This document shows positions 1 to 11,011 of a stretch of 64,000 nt of DNA, one piece after another. The notes under the pieces are model-generated. The model did no database searches. It was not told the origin of the DNA and worked only from the letters and a program-made list of their open reading frames with translations. Where the stretch lies: NCBI GenBank assembly GCA_029204225.1, contig CM055105.1, forward strand, positions 51,770,331-51,834,330, written 5' to 3'. Both the position numbers and the translations under genes were made by a program. The stretch comes from Diphasiastrum complanatum (lineage: Eukaryota; Streptophyta; Lycopodiopsida; Lycopodiales; Lycopodiaceae). The stretch's first letter is position 1. Each line of letters begins with the position of its first letter.

Positions 1-757
1 AATTGGCATGGGGTGAGACCATTGAGAAGGAGGATCCATTAGAGACCTACCTTCCCAAAAGTGTCCATGATCAGCCATGCTTTTACTCTGTTGAGGAGGG
101 CGATTGTAGAGAAATTTCAAAATTAAAAAAAAAAGGTCTTATACACTCTGCATTGCCGATATACCATATGGATTTCAGATGAAAAAATCATTAAATGATG
201 ATTCTCCTTTCAAATTCACTGAAATCCATAATTTTTTACAGGGCTTTCTTGATGTCACAACTTCTCCAATTTGGGTAGTTGTTATTTTTCATTTCTTCTT
301 GGCAGTCAGTATCAATATAGAAAGCTCTACTAACTTTCTGTAATGCGGGAATAGAGAATGCTGTGTGGTAAGTTTTTAAGTTCTTGAATTATGAATTCAT
401 ATTTTAATTTATATTTTTATTTTACATTTTTGATTTTAAAGTTAAAATTTTATTACTTGTAATGTTCCATGTCAGGTACAAGCCCAATGTCAAGAACTCG
501 GGAGGAGTTTGACTTTGCAATGAAATAGAATACATAACCATCGGTTATTATCCTTTTGATGGCAAACATTCGATACTTCATTACAACACTTCCGGATTGA
601 CAAGTTTTGGAAACTTGTTCCAGTATCCAGATGTGACGAAGAAATTTAAAAAAAAAAAATAACGGGTTCCGTGGCTTGTCCCTACCAAAAGCCACAACAA
701 TTAATTAATCATTTAATTGATATTTTTTCTCACCCAACTGATTGAGTTTTAGATTAA
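1..757. other. AT-rich DNA, no assignable gene
   Basis: I recognise no protein family here. A frame open from the window edge to a TGA at 180-182 (plus strand, no start) has ordinary amino-acid composition and could be an exon tail or an element fragment cut by the window edge. Another open frame lies on the minus strand at 453-695 without family motifs. Neither is called a gene. Confidence 0.4.
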
Positions 758-1135
758 TTTAGCGATAGCGGTACTACGAGCACATGTGCTGTTCAGAAAG
801 GTAGACATGTTGTAGTAGTAGATTTAGATACTAATTTAGTTGATTTTGTAAAAATGTGAATGAAATCTCTTTTAGTTTTGCTAGATGAATTATCTGAGGT
901 GGGAAAGAGTTTAGACAGCGAGGATACAATAATTTCCTTGTCCAAAAAACCTCAACCTCCTGCTAGCGGAAAAGTAGACGACACAGAAGAATTTGTTGAT
1001 GTCTTGGTTCAAGATTACAATGTAGTAACTATAGTCGAGGAAATTGTAGAAGAGGTGCCACTTGAAACTACGGTAGCTACTAAAAAAAAAACAAAAGAAA
1101 AAGATGTAAATGACCTCGATGATTTTTTAAAATAA
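758..1135 (+). pseudogene. Acidic unknown reading frame, one internal stop
   Basis: The frame opens after a TAA at 755-757 and runs to the TAA at 1133-1135. A single TGA at about 857 sits just before the only good ATG (860). The part after that ATG is 91 residues, rich in Asp, Glu and Val with Lys clusters, including runs such as VEEIVEEV and KKKTKEKD, and ends in DDFLK. The upstream part (HVVVVDLDTNLVDF) has the same coding-like composition, so the TGA probably breaks a longer frame. No domain, signal peptide or membrane segment is visible. It is flanked by very AT-rich DNA and lies 0.75 kb before a gypsy integrase fragment. It could be an element accessory protein or a host exon; I do not recognise it. 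Confidence 0.35.
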
Positions 1136-1888
1136 GAAATTCTCTTTTGTTTAAAAAATAATTGCATTTATATTTTTTGATGTATTTTGTTTTGAATTCT
1201 TTTTAATTGATTTAATGTTCTTAAATTTGTTTTTTAACGATTTAAAATTTAGAATTTAAAATATTTTAAGAATTTTAACATTGATAATTATTGCCAAAAA
1301 TTAAAATTGTAACAAATTGTCAAGTTTACAATATTTTAATTTTAGATGTGTTTTTATAATATTTTTTGTAAAAAAATTTTTGTTAGAAATTAGAAATTTC
1401 AGGGTGATTTAAATATTTTCACAAATCATTTAATCTCGATTATTGTAAAGTAATTTTATTTGCATTTATTTAATGTTTAAATATTTAATAAACTTACGTG
1501 GATGTAAGTAAAGATTTTCAACAATTTAAAATTCTAAAAAATATCGATTCAAATTTTTAACATAATCTAAAAGATATTTTTTTTTATACAAGAATTGTAA
1601 TTTAGAAAAATTTTAAAATTCCAAAAAAAGACTATAACTTTTGTTTTAAGTAAGAAAAATATATTTTTTAGGTATTTTAGTGGTTGTGTATCTAATGATT
1701 TTATTTTAAATAGTATTATTATTTAATATTTGCTAATTTTAAGCTATTTGTGAAAATCTATTGACCAAATTTTTGTAGCTTGAATTATTTTCTTGGAAAA
1801 TACAACATTTTTTAAACATTACAATATATTAATTTGAAGTATTTTAAATTTGGATATTTTTTAAAAAAAATTTAAAATTTTAAAAAAA
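1136..1888. other. Very AT-rich stretch without gene
   Basis: Dominated by A/T runs and short repeats of ttttaaaatt type, with no open frame of note. Could be decayed intergenic or element untranslated DNA. Confidence 0.5.
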
Positions 1889-2149
1889 ATGGGTCTTCAA
1901 GTCATTTCTCTTTTATTTGATCATCATGTTAGAAAGGACCTGAAAGAAGGAAATCTAGCACTGATGTACAAATCCAAGCTGATCAAAAGGAAATTGAAAT
2001 TTACTAGTGAAGGCCCGTATAGAGTGAAGGAAATCTTGAACTATGGAACAATGATTTTTGAATACTTGGACGGAAAACATTTTGATACTCCCGTGAATGA
2101 CAATTGATTACGCAAGTTTTGGCAGCCTGCTCCGCCACTTCAACAAGCA
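1889..2149 (+). pseudogene. Ty3/gypsy integrase C-terminal fragment
   Basis: The 72-residue frame carries the end of a chromovirus-style integrase: basic DLKEGNLALMYKSKL, then the GPF/Y-type segment SEGPYRVKEI, then a hydrophobic strand ending LDGKHFDTPVN. A TGA at 2105-2107 interrupts it, but the same frame continues with LRKFWQPAPPLQQA before the next stop, matching how this family ends (a short basic/aromatic tail after the GPY module). The integrase catalytic core, zinc finger, RT and protease are absent upstream, where DNA is only AT-rich. The GPY module in this family helps integrase multimerisation and target choice. This is a decayed 3' end of a gypsy element; no LTR edge could be placed. 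Confidence 0.75.
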
Positions 2150-2152
2150 TGA

Positions 2153-2808
2153 TCCAAATGATTTTTTTATTTTTTATTTTTTCAATTTATTGTTTTCACT
2201 AGTTAATTGTTAATTTCTTTTGAAAAGATAGTATGAAAAAAAAATGAGAAAAGATTGATGAGCAAAAGTCATAAATGTCATCAGATCAGAAAGTAGTCAG
2301 ATCTTTATGAAAAAAGGACTTGAAAAATTATTTTTTTGGTCATTTTTTAAATAAACTGTGTTAGGATTGTTCGTCGAGTTTTCAGAAACAAGATCCACCT
2401 CAAATATACCCACACTTATTCTTTTCACCAGTCACTACCTGTTTTTGGGTTAGGTGAATGATCAACAATATGACATTTTGAGAATCTTCGTCGAGCACCT
2501 TACTGTCCTCAGAAACCTTTGCCGACATGCCACATGGACTTAAAATGCCAAAATTACGTCGGCTACAGGTTCAGATCCTGCAAATTTGCATTTATGACAG
2601 TACTTGGGCGAATGATCATCTTGGACGAAGATTCATCCTTCGCCGAACCTGAAAAACATTCGTCGGATAGGTTTAGAGCCTCAAAAATCTTCGCCAAGAT
2701 TTACATAGCCTATTTTCACAGTACTGAACAAACTTGCAAATTTTGGTTCAGAACCGAACAACCAATCCTACCATTCAGGCGGCTGCTTAGCTCCTCAACA
2801 ATTTCCTG
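2153..2808. other. 3' flank of gypsy remnant, no gene
   Basis: T-rich at 2153-2360, then a less AT-rich block (2365-2760) with recurring words ttcgtcgag and ttcgccga. A 96-codon frame at 2519-2809 lacks family motifs. The block may be an LTR or a decayed coding piece; I see no TG...CA edge or target duplication. Confidence 0.35.
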
Positions 2809-3160
2809 ATGGTTGACAAAGTCAGAAAAGACCGTATTACTTCCCAGATTTTACATAGGATAGTTGACTCTCAGGCCAAGATAGCCAAGGCTCATCTAGA
2901 ACCATATAACTGGTTCAAGACTGTCTTTGGTGAGCTCAAACGAGCCATCAAGAGCAATACCAAGTAGCAATTTGTTGCTGGCCCGATGTTGTCACTCCTA
3001 GCAGCCTCCCACCTTGAAAATAAAATCCATGGTTTTAGTATGGACGTCGTGCTCTACATGCCAAGGTAAAGGCCATATAGACCAAAGCTATGAAGAAATT
3101 ACCGAAGCAAGATTTGATCATGAGGACTAGCTTTGACTCACTAAGCACCTGAAATAAGAA
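2809..3160 (+). pseudogene. Degenerate unknown frame, element-like
   Basis: An ATG at 2809 starts 52 codons with helical, charged composition (VDKVRKDRITSQ, AKIAKAHLEPYNWF), stopped by TAG at 2965-2967. The same frame continues coding-like for 33 codons (QFVAGPMLSLLAASHLE) to a TAA at 3067. After a one-base shift, a neighbouring frame reads KLPKQDLIMRTSFDSL until about 3160. Two stops and a shift mark it as decayed. Composition resembles the helical accessory frames of plant LTR elements, and it lies 0.66 kb downstream of a gypsy integrase tail, but there is no recognisable domain. The function is unknown. Confidence 0.3.
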
Positions 3161-3705
3161 CCTAAAATGCAAAGATACAGGAACCACAATCGAAATTGAA
3201 GATGCATGAATATATAAAATCTCAATATATTCGTATAAAAGTTTCTGTACATGTGAAATACATATTGGCTCTTCCACATGAAGGAAGACCATCTATTTTT
3301 CTGTATAATTTATATTTGGCTCTATGATTTCTAAATCTAGTTCTCTAGATGGAAGAACCTTTGTTGGGGACTAGCATCTAGAATATCTACTAGGTAGGAA
3401 TTTTTGACTAATATCTTTAAAGCTTCTTGTCAAAAATGCCAGATCCCTTGTGGCGTGATTGACGTGCAGGATAACTGAGAAATAAAATTTCATAAGAAAA
3501 CTTGGATTAGAAACATATGTCAGGAATATGACAAGGACTATCTCATGACTGACAATAATAAATTCACGAATTTTTTTTAAATAAATATATGACCTTTCGT
3601 ATATCTTGAATAGAGTCCTATTGAGCGAGCCACATAAAGAATGATCTTGCACAGACAAATGTTGGGAGGACTGCACAGATAAATGAAATAGAAAAATGTG
3701 TTAAT
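3161..3705. other. No gene seen
   Basis: AT-rich DNA between the unknown frame and the LTR of element A. The minus-strand open frames here have no family signature and run into LTR sequence, so they are read as chance. Confidence 0.4.
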
Positions 3706-4882
3706 TGTCGGAAAGTGGTTGCAGAAGGTAGGTCTAGCTCGAAAAGAAACGAATGAAAATAATTCGAGTATCCAGAAAGAAAATTTTTTGTGCATGGCGG
3801 AATAAACTATCTTTCTCTTTCACAATGCATGATTATGCCTATCAATTTCAAACAAAACAATAGTGATAGAAATCACGTTTGATCTTATAGTAACTAACTT
3901 TGGAATTGTCAGTACTACAATGATTGCGTAGCCAAACAATTAAGCATTGAATTATCAGACAAATAATTAATCGCAAAGAACTCCAGAAAACACATACATT
4001 CTGAGATGAAACTGAATGCAATAAAAGATAGTATTGATACATGATGAAAAAGAAACAAAAGTAAATGAGTACAATAAGTTGCGGATCGAAGCCGCGTACT
4101 CTATGCTATCTCTGAGCGGCTAAAATGAAATTCTGAATTAATGCACAATGCTGATAAGCAGTGGCGCAATAGCAATCTCTAAAACAGCTCTAGGAAGTGA
4201 GCTAGAATGTTCAAGAGTGTTCAAGCTCGTAGGCTTGAGAGAGAGAGAGAGCTAACTTTTCAAATGCTTGCTGATAACTTCTGATTTGATAATTCTGATA
4301 ATGAAACTGTATGAATATGAACAACAATTTATACTAATAAATTAGGTCATCAATTGCGATCGCTAGTTGGCTGGTGATCCGTTGGCATCCATCCGGTTCC
4401 TTGTCATTGATTGTTGATAAGCGGTGAAATTGGCCATAAACATTCTATCTTCATAAATGAACCAAAACTGTAGCTCTGCAGAAATGAACTAAAACAGCCA
4501 CAGACGACACTATCGCAAAAAAATGACGATGTCGAGATTTTGCAAAAAACCTGACAGTGCCTTAAAATCTCATTTAGGGTTGTCCCACACTTTGTCAGAG
4601 TCATTTCCTTAACATTTGAGGCTCTTTGGAAAAAGCAAAAAATGCGACACTATGATTTTACACGAGATTCCTGACAGGCAAAAAATGTCAAAAAGGCAAC
4701 ACTGCATTTTTCAATGGGATTTCTGACAAGCAAAAAAGACGACACTTTTGCCTACAGACTGTGTAAAAACACTTGTAATTCTACAGATTGTATAAAAACA
4801 CGAGAAAATCTATAGAATTGGATTAAAATGGATGAAGATTATAATTGATTAGTCGATTAGTAACAAGAAGAATAATCCAACA
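3706..4882 (-). repeat. 3' LTR of copia A (about 1.18 kb)
   Basis: On the minus strand it starts TGTTGG at 4882, directly after the purine tract, and ends GACA at 3706. The left edge is fixed by alignment with the PBS-proximal end of the 5' LTR at 8432. It holds a run of GA repeats near 4237 and several copies of a short word like gcgacact between 4490 and 4745. The five bases left of it are ttaat; the matching right-hand duplication cannot be checked because the other LTR is rearranged. Confidence 0.85.
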
Positions 4883-4893
4883 CTCCCCCTTAA
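4883..4893 (-). promoter_or_regulatory. Polypurine tract of copia A
   Basis: Read on the minus strand it is TTAAGGGGGAG immediately before the LTR start TGTTGG. This is the expected position of the primer for plus-strand DNA synthesis. Confidence 0.85.
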
Positions 4894-4904
4894 ATTGAAT
4901 CCTT

Positions 4905-5641
4905 GAATGTCTTGACCTTCAAACTTAGTTCTACACAGAATCTTCTGTGTGACTCCAAACTTAATGCTTTAGTAAAAACATCTGTTGTCATATCTTGCGT
5001 TCTACAGTACTACAATCTGACCTCTTCGTTGAGATCTTTGCTTCTAACAAAATGATACTTCGGTTCGATGTGCTTACTCTTGAAATAAAATCTAGGATTG
5101 ACTGATAAAGCAATGGCACTTTGATTATCACAAAATAATGTCATCGGAGCATATTAATTCAGACCAATATCTGAGAGTAAGTTCTCAATCAAATTGCTTC
5201 CTTTGTAGCTTAAGAAGCTGCGATATACTCTAATTTAGTGGAAGATAGAGTTGCTGAAGATTGCTTGCAACTGTTTCAGAAAACTGGACCAATTTTAAGG
5301 AAGAATGTAAATCTAAAAGTAGATTTACGAGTGTCTACATCTCCTCCCCAACTTTCTTTTGTGTAACCACTAAGTACATTGAGTTTGTCATTGCCGACTG
5401 TTCCATAACAAATGCAAAAGTCCATAGTAGCTCGAAGATATCTCATGACTCTAATAAGAGCCTTCCAATGTGTTATACCAAGGTTAGTCATAAACTGACT
5501 GAGAGAGTTGATTGCAAAAGCTATGTCTGCTGGCTTGGTACAGATTATGGCGTACATAAGAAATCCTATAATAGAATAGTAAGGATACTCACGCATCTGC
5601 TGCTTCTCATGAATTGTTTGGAGACACTGGTCATTTGACAA
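4905..5641 (-). pseudogene. Copia A RNase H and end of RT
   Basis: The 121-codon frame at 5276-5641 reads YPYYSIIGFLMYAIICTKP, the usual region after RT, then SQFMTNLGITHWKAL and RYLRATMDF. It then covers the start of RNase H (SGYTKESWGGDVDTRKST, from the GYTDSDWGGD-type motif, with the second Asp position read as Glu-Ser). Downstream, in shifted frames, STKLEYIAAS and the tail VFTKAL-like residues run to about 4905. Several stops and shifts interrupt it. RNase H would remove the RNA template during reverse transcription. It is non-functional as read. Confidence 0.8.
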
Positions 5642-5746
5642 TTTGAGTCATGGTTCCATTGGTAAAAGAGCTAACTTGCAATTCATCAGATTATATCTGA
5701 CTAACATGTTATAGGTGTACCTCTATTGTGTAATGTAAACCAACTT

Positions 5747-6400
5747 CTATTTTTTGCCTCTGTGGATTTGTATACCAAGGCAAAAATGAGCTTTGTCCAG
5801 ATCGATCATGTCGAATTCGAAAGATAGCATTGTCTTGGCCTCTTTTATCATTTCGGTATTGTTGCTGAAAAGCAATGTATCATCCACGTATAAAGTAATA
5901 ATAATAAAAGACTGATGCACTGCTTTGAAGTAAACATTTGAATATGAAGATCTAAGTGTGTAGCCATGATCAATAAGAAAAATATTGATTCTTTGAAACC
6001 ATGCTCGAGCAAATTGCTTCAAGCCATAAAGTGCCTTATGGAGTTTACACACATGATTGTGTTTACCCTCGATAATATAACCTTCGGATTGCACTATGTA
6101 AATGTCTTCTTCGATAACTCCATTGAGATATGTTGTTCTTACATCCATTTGATGTATTTTCAAATCTGCTGCAGCGGTAAATGATAACAAAAGTTGAATA
6201 GAAAAATGCTTGACTACTGGACTAAAGGTCTCAGTATAATTGACGTTGTATACCTAAGAAAATCCTCTAGTTACAAGTCGTGTTTTTGTCCTGTTGATGC
6301 TTCCATTTGCATTGTACTTGACTTTGAAAATCCGTTTGCAATCAACTATATTTCTTCAAGCAGGTAATTTGACAATTGTCCACGTTTGGTTCTTGATAAG
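5747..6400 (-). pseudogene. Copia A reverse transcriptase, broken
   Basis: The longest open piece (147 codons, 5747-6190) carries the copia RT landmarks in order: QMDVRTTYLNGVIEEDIY, VCKLHKALYGLKQ, ARAWFQRIN, then the catalytic YVDDTLLFSNN and FCLGIQIHRGKK. The DD pair is intact. Upstream, out of frame, are remnants of the N-terminal RT region (NQTWTIVKLP and KRIFKVKYNANGS) down from about 6400. Stops near 6243 and 6345 and a frame change separate the pieces. In this family RT follows integrase in one polyprotein. Confidence 0.85.
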
Positions 6401-7150
6401 AGATAAATACCCTTTATCCATAGCTTCTTTCCAGTGATCTGAGTCAGGCTGACTAAGTGCCTCTTGGACAGACGTCGGTTCCTGAACAAGATAGGTTGTA
6501 GACTCGTTGATATACCGGTTAGGTGGTCTGCTAGTCCTTGATGATCTTCTGGGTAATACAGGAAGTTAATCATTTCCATCATATTGTAGTTGTTGATCTG
6601 CAACATCATCATCTTCTGATTCGTCGTTGATTTGTTGTTCGTCAAAAGTAGAAGAGCTTGGACCTTCGATGAGAATAGTCGACTGAGGAACTGGAAAGTT
6701 TAAAGCATCAGGAGAATCTGGTAGGTCGGCTACATGGAAACTTCCCTTTCCTTTGAGGTCTTGAAACTGATCTTCGATGAAGATGACATCCCAACTAGTG
6801 AATATCTTTGACTCAATGGGATCAAACAACTTATAGGCTTGATCTGAAGTAGTGTAGCTGATAAAAACACATTTGATATTATGGAAGTCGAACTTCTTCT
6901 TGAGATCACGATGAATCTGTGCAAAAGCAGTACATCCAAAAACTTTTAAGTTTGATAAAGAAGGTTTGGTACCTGTCCAAACTTCAAATGGTGTTTTATT
7001 TGAGAGGCCTTTAGTAGGACATATAAGTTGCTGTTGAAATAGCTTCAGCCCAGAAGCACTTTGGAAGTGGAAAATGTGATAACATGCACTTTGCCAATTC
7101 CACTATGGTTTCCTACTCACTGATAACAAATTTGTAAAGAGTTTAGAAAC
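6401..7150 (-). pseudogene. Copia A integrase C-terminal part and linker
   Basis: In shifting minus-strand frames the sequence reads KTPFEVWTGTKPSL and KVFGCTAFAQIHRD, the part just after the integrase core in copia polyproteins. It continues with KLFDPIESKIFTSWDVIF and an acidic Ser/Asp-rich linker (DESEDDDVADQQ) leading to RT. The HHCC zinc finger and the Asp-Asp-Glu core are missing: the frame passes from protease sequence at about 7200 almost directly to the post-core region. An internal deletion removed the catalytic integrase. Confidence 0.75.
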
Positions 7151-7200
7151 ATATAAGACCTTTGATAGTAATTTGAATTGATCTTGTTGAAACCACAATC

Positions 7201-7749
7201 TTACAGTATCTTCATGTTCAATAGTGTGAGTACTATGTCACCAAGATAAACAAATTTCTTTGTGCTATAAGACATGTAAGAGTTGAAGATCTCACGTTGA
7301 TTGGTCATATGTTGTGTTGCTCCAGAATCCAGAAGCCATGAATCATCCAAAAATGCGCTTTGATCCTTGACCATGAATGCACCTTCGTCCACTTCGACGT
7401 GGGGAGATGACGAAACTGTGTTTGCTTGTTGATCAGGTTGCTTGGCTGCGTTTTTTGCTTGGAGAATTTGGCAATCCTTGATCTCATAGTTATTGCGCTT
7501 GCAATACCTACAAAACATCTTCTTCTTTGATTGTAAATCTGATAATTGTGCTTGACTTTGAGTCTGTTTCTTATTCGTTGTAGCCTTCTTGGAGCTTTTC
7601 TGCTTTTGTCGCTTAGAGCCTTTGTTGACATATAGAGCCTGAGAGGAGGAAGTAGATGGAGTGTCTTGAATTCTTCTATTATCTTCTTGCGGCAACAAAG
7701 TGATAACTCTAGTAAGAGTTAAATCTAAGTGTGTCGTTATGATCATCAC
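7201..7749 (-). pseudogene. Copia A zinc knuckle and aspartic protease
   Basis: Open for 182 codons. A Lys/Gln-rich basic stretch is followed by CRYCKRNNYEIKDC, a CCHC knuckle in which the His position is Tyr, so metal binding is doubtful. The protease motif WLLDSGATQHMT follows, with the catalytic Asp-Ser-Gly intact, and then FVYLGD. The frame leaves the family pattern at about residue 170. The knuckle belongs to nucleocapsid and the protease cleaves the Gag-Pol polyprotein in this family. Confidence 0.85.
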
Positions 7750-8226
7750 CTAGTTCTCATATGTAGAGGGCAAGCTTGAAAGCAATGTCATAATTGCGTC
7801 TTGATCGTCTATGACTGATCCGACAACGACCATCTGTTGCAAGAGATTCTTAAACTGGTTAATGTGACTTTGAAGAGTCACCAGTAGACATTTTGAATGT
7901 GAAGAATTTTCTTCGTAGATGTAACTAGTAGTTACGTCCCTCACGTCATATAGTGACTTCAAGATGTCTCAAACATCTCTTGATGTTTTTAGTTTTAGTT
8001 ATGTGTCCAATTTGTGTATTTGATATATTGAGGATAATAAGCACAAAAGCTTTACCGTTCTTCAATTTTCACTTTGAGTCGTCGTCTTCAGGTTTTACTT
8101 CTATACCTGTAACAACATCCCATAATTGTTGGCGATTAGCAAGGTCTTCATCTTAAATTTCCACAAATGATAATTGGATCCATTCAGCTTGTCTGCAATA
8201 AGACCAGCTTTACTTTGAGAATCCAT
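7750..8226 (-). pseudogene. Copia A gag (UBN2-type), broken
   Basis: The ATG at 8226-8224 begins MDSQSKAGLIADKLNGSNYHLW, the standard copia gag start (a Lys-Leu-Asn-Gly-x-Asn-Tyr-x-x-Trp pattern). Stops occur in the next 150 bases. The C-terminal part is open at 7750-7962 with INQFKNLLQQMVVVGSVIDD and LLSSLPSTYEN, the conserved gag segment before the knuckle. About 190 bases separate the ATG from the PBS, a normal leader. It would form the virus-like particle; here it is interrupted. Confidence 0.8.
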
Positions 8227-8419
8227 TTGGAACTTAGTCTGTCAATTGTATCAATGACGCTAAGATGTAGTAATGCCAACAATAGGAAATCAATTCTCTG
8301 ATGCTGAAAGGTTAAAAAGGACTGAAGAGTATGACTATCAATTTGATATCGTGAAAGATATCAAGTATTAGAGATTTTGGTCTGATACCATATAGGTAAG
8401 ATAAAAAAGTAGTGAAATT

Positions 8420-8431
8420 GCTCTGATACCA
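8420..8431 (-). promoter_or_regulatory. Primer-binding site of copia A
   Basis: Minus strand TGGTATCAGAGC directly after the 5' LTR end GACA. It matches the 3' end complement of initiator tRNA-Met, the usual plant copia primer. Confidence 0.9.
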
Positions 8432-8675
8432 TGTCAAAAAGTCGTGTGCAGAAGATAGGTCTATCTCGAAAAGAAACGAATGAAAATAATCTGAGTATCT
8501 AGAAAGAAAACTTTGTGTGCATGGCGGAAGAAACTGTTTTTCTCTTTCACAATGCATGACTACACCTATCAATTTCAAACAAGACTATAGTGATAGAAAT
8601 CACGTTTGATCTTATAGTAACTAGCTTTAGAATCGTTAGTACTACAGTGACTAGGTAGCCAAACAATTAAGCATT
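8432..8675 (-). repeat. PBS-side part of the 5' LTR of copia A
   Basis: Aligns with 3706-3946. Similarity stops abruptly after a shared aagcatt, where element B sequence starts. A short further piece of the same LTR reappears at 12439-12516. Confidence 0.85.
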
Positions 8676-9060
8676 CTATCACCATATCCAAGATAGAGCT
8701 TCTATGAGATCTCCTCCAAGATGAATTGAAGAGTTTTGATTCTTCCTTGCACCTTTGCACTTGATTTCTTCCATGTTGAGTGAAGATGCATGAACTTGAA
8801 GCTTTCTCCTCCTTGATCTTGATGCTTCTCTTTGAAGGAAATCGGATGTCTCCATGTCGTGTGAAAATCACATTGATCAAGATCACAAAGCAAGTACTTG
8901 CTACTATTACCAAGATTTATCATACTAAAATGACTAGTACACAGACCATCAAAAGTAAGCATGATTCTCCTAATCTTGTAATTACAAGTGATCTTGAACT
9001 TCATGAGGCTACATACTTGCTTATGGATATAAGTTTCCTTCAAGGATGTTTCACTAGTTC
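8676..9060 (-). other. 3' region of copia B, no recognised domain
   Basis: Both strands have open frames here (plus 8780-9118, minus 8702-9103), but neither shows copia motifs. On the minus strand a purine-rich word ggaggagatc lies near 8710, where a polypurine tract might be expected, but no family-B LTR follows it. Confidence 0.4.
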
Positions 9061-9768
9061 TCATAAGAAGCTTACAATTTCCTCTCCAAAGGAAAAAACA
9101 CATTTTTCAAAACAATGAGTGATTACCTCACTCTTGCTCTTCCAAAATCCGAGAGCACTCATTTGATCAAATAACCAATTTACTCTTAATTGGTCCATAA
9201 CAATTTTCAAATCACTAAGACATAAAAACTTGTTCTCAAATGAGTCATTACACATCTTATCTTCAACTTCGTTCTTGATGAAGCCCTCAAGTTGCGTCAT
9301 GTAGTTCTCACAGCATACCTCAACTTGCCTCATGTAGATATCATAGCAAAATGGTTCATCAAGTATTGAAGTAAGAAAAGAGCTGAAAGTGAATGGTTGA
9401 GAATCCTCCCCTTGATTACCTTTGCCAAGATAAGTGAGCCTTGAAGGCTCAGCCCTTGTCTTTGTGGATCTTCTTGGAGCACTTGATCTTTGAGGTGGAT
9501 CCTCAAGATCTCCATCACTTTGTTGCTCCTCCTCAATCCTTGCAAGATCATTGACACCAAGGTTGTTGATCTCACTTTTATTCACACAAGATACTAGATG
9601 AATCCAAGCATCTCTTGTATAAACATCTAAGAATGTTTCATGCATCTTATCATCACTACTTGGTACATGAGAAAAAGAGTGTACATTTGAATGAATGATT
9701 TTCTCTTTTGCCATAACAATTTTAGCATCCAACTTACACAAAATACCTTGTTTAACACCATTTGCTAT
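9061..9768 (-). pseudogene. Copia B fused frame: protease end to post-integrase linker
   Basis: A 226-codon frame starts in the GAG-pre-integrase region (CKLDAKIVMAKEK). After about 60 residues of unassigned sequence it passes to the linker that normally follows integrase (PQRSSAPRRSTK, then EPSRLTYLGKG). Element D has nearly the same linker (RRSSRAKVEPSRLTYQGKG) at the end of its integrase, which fixes the homology. So zinc finger and DDE core are absent without breaking the frame. The next 120 residues (FCYDIYMRQVEVCCENY and following) match no copia domain I know. RT is missing. Confidence 0.7.
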
Positions 9769-10242
9769 TCAAATATCATTCTTCATGATGGAACAAACTC
9801 CATGCTTGAAGTGAACATCTAAACCATCATCCATTAGTTGTCCAACACTAAGCAAGCTCTTGGTAATTAATGGTACAAAAAAGACATTGTCTAGATCCAT
9901 CCTTTTGCTAGATCCTAGACTTAATGAGATGGTACCAATACCATCTATCTTACATTCTTGATCATTTGCTAAAGAAACAAATTTATTAGCACCATTGAAA
10001 GAGTGTAAGGTTGAGAATGTGTCCTTTTGGAAAGTGATGTGGAAGCTAGCCCCACTATCAATCCACCAAGTGTCCTTTGAGTTGCTTTTGCTTGTTGGAG
10101 TGGATGTAGATGCCATCAAAGATGAGATCTCCTCATCTCCATACTCTTCATATGCAAGGTTCCCTTGTTTGTCCTCCTCTTTTTCTCTTAGCCTCTTGTA
10201 GCATTCGGATGCATAATGCCCTTCTTTCCACAAAAGAAGCAT
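9769..10242 (-). pseudogene. Copia B zinc knuckle and aspartic protease
   Basis: In this frame the knuckle tail reads GHYASECYKRL after a frame change; its first half (CFFCGKKG) lies in the frame ending at 10188. Then comes a Glu/Asp-rich linker and the protease motif WWIDSGASFHIT with intact Asp-Ser-Gly. It is followed by the conserved CKIDGIGTISLSLGSSK, DNVFFVPLITKSLLSVGQL and HFKHGVCSIMKNDI up to the stop. Apart from the one-base shift in the knuckle, the protease unit is whole. Confidence 0.85.
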
Positions 10243-10988
10243 TTTTGCTTTGACTCGTCCTTTGAGCTTGATGCATCATCCTCTTCTTTGGCCTCTTTGG
10301 GATGCTTCTTCTTTCCATTGGTCTTCTTTTTGCCCTTGAATGAGAAATTGGCTTTGTCATCTCCATCCTGCAGAGACAATGAGCTCATTCTTGCCTTGGT
10401 GTGGAGCATCATAAACTCTTCAGCCACTAATACACTATGAAGTTTTTCTATAGTTGGCAAAGTGTCTTGGATGGCAAAACTTTGGACCAAATTTGCAAAG
10501 TCATCTCCTAGACCATTAAGAACCATTTGTACAAGCTCTCCATCATGAATCTTCTCTCCAATTGAAGCCAATTCCCTATTTAGAGACTTGATTCTAAGTA
10601 CATAATGATATGCACTCTCTCACTTCTCCTCATGCTTTGCAAAATCTGATCTCTAAGCATGAGTACTCTTGAAGTGTTACTATTCATATATTAATTTTAA
10701 AGCCTCTTTAGCACTTTTACATGATGATACTTCCCTCAAAAGATCATTGCTTACATTTATTTTAACACAATGAAGTGCTAGCCTAGATCTCTTTTTGTAT
10801 CTCACTAATTCTTGTGCACCTAGAAGTTCATCTTCATCCTCGATCAGAAACTCATGAAGGTCTTGGAGCACCAAAAGTGACTCCATCCTAACCTTCCAAA
10901 TAGCATAATTTGTAGAATTCAATCTCTCACTAACTTCTAGAAGGTATGCTCCAGCAGATCTCATCTTACTAGTGACTTCTACAAACAA
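10188..10988 (-). pseudogene. Copia B gag, broken
   Basis: The N-terminal piece (10680-10988) reads YLLEVSERLNSTNYAIWKVRMESLL, the copia gag start shared with C, D and H here, and ends KSAKEALKLIYE. A stop and about 100 bases of shifted sequence follow. The C-terminal piece (10188-10571) reads ELVQMVLNGLGDDFANLVQSF, then a Lys-rich region and CFFCGKKG. It is the same gag family as D (30805-31299), C (25531) and H (60139). Confidence 0.85.
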
Positions 10989-11011
10989 GAAATAGATTTG
11001 ATTGACTTGAA

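Noticed and set aside
5261-5638. 125-codon plus-strand frame
   Set aside because: Exact antisense shadow of the copia A RT/RNase H segment.
8780-9118. 112-codon plus-strand frame antisense to copia B
   Set aside because: No family motif, and it overlaps the B 3' region on the coding strand; probably chance.
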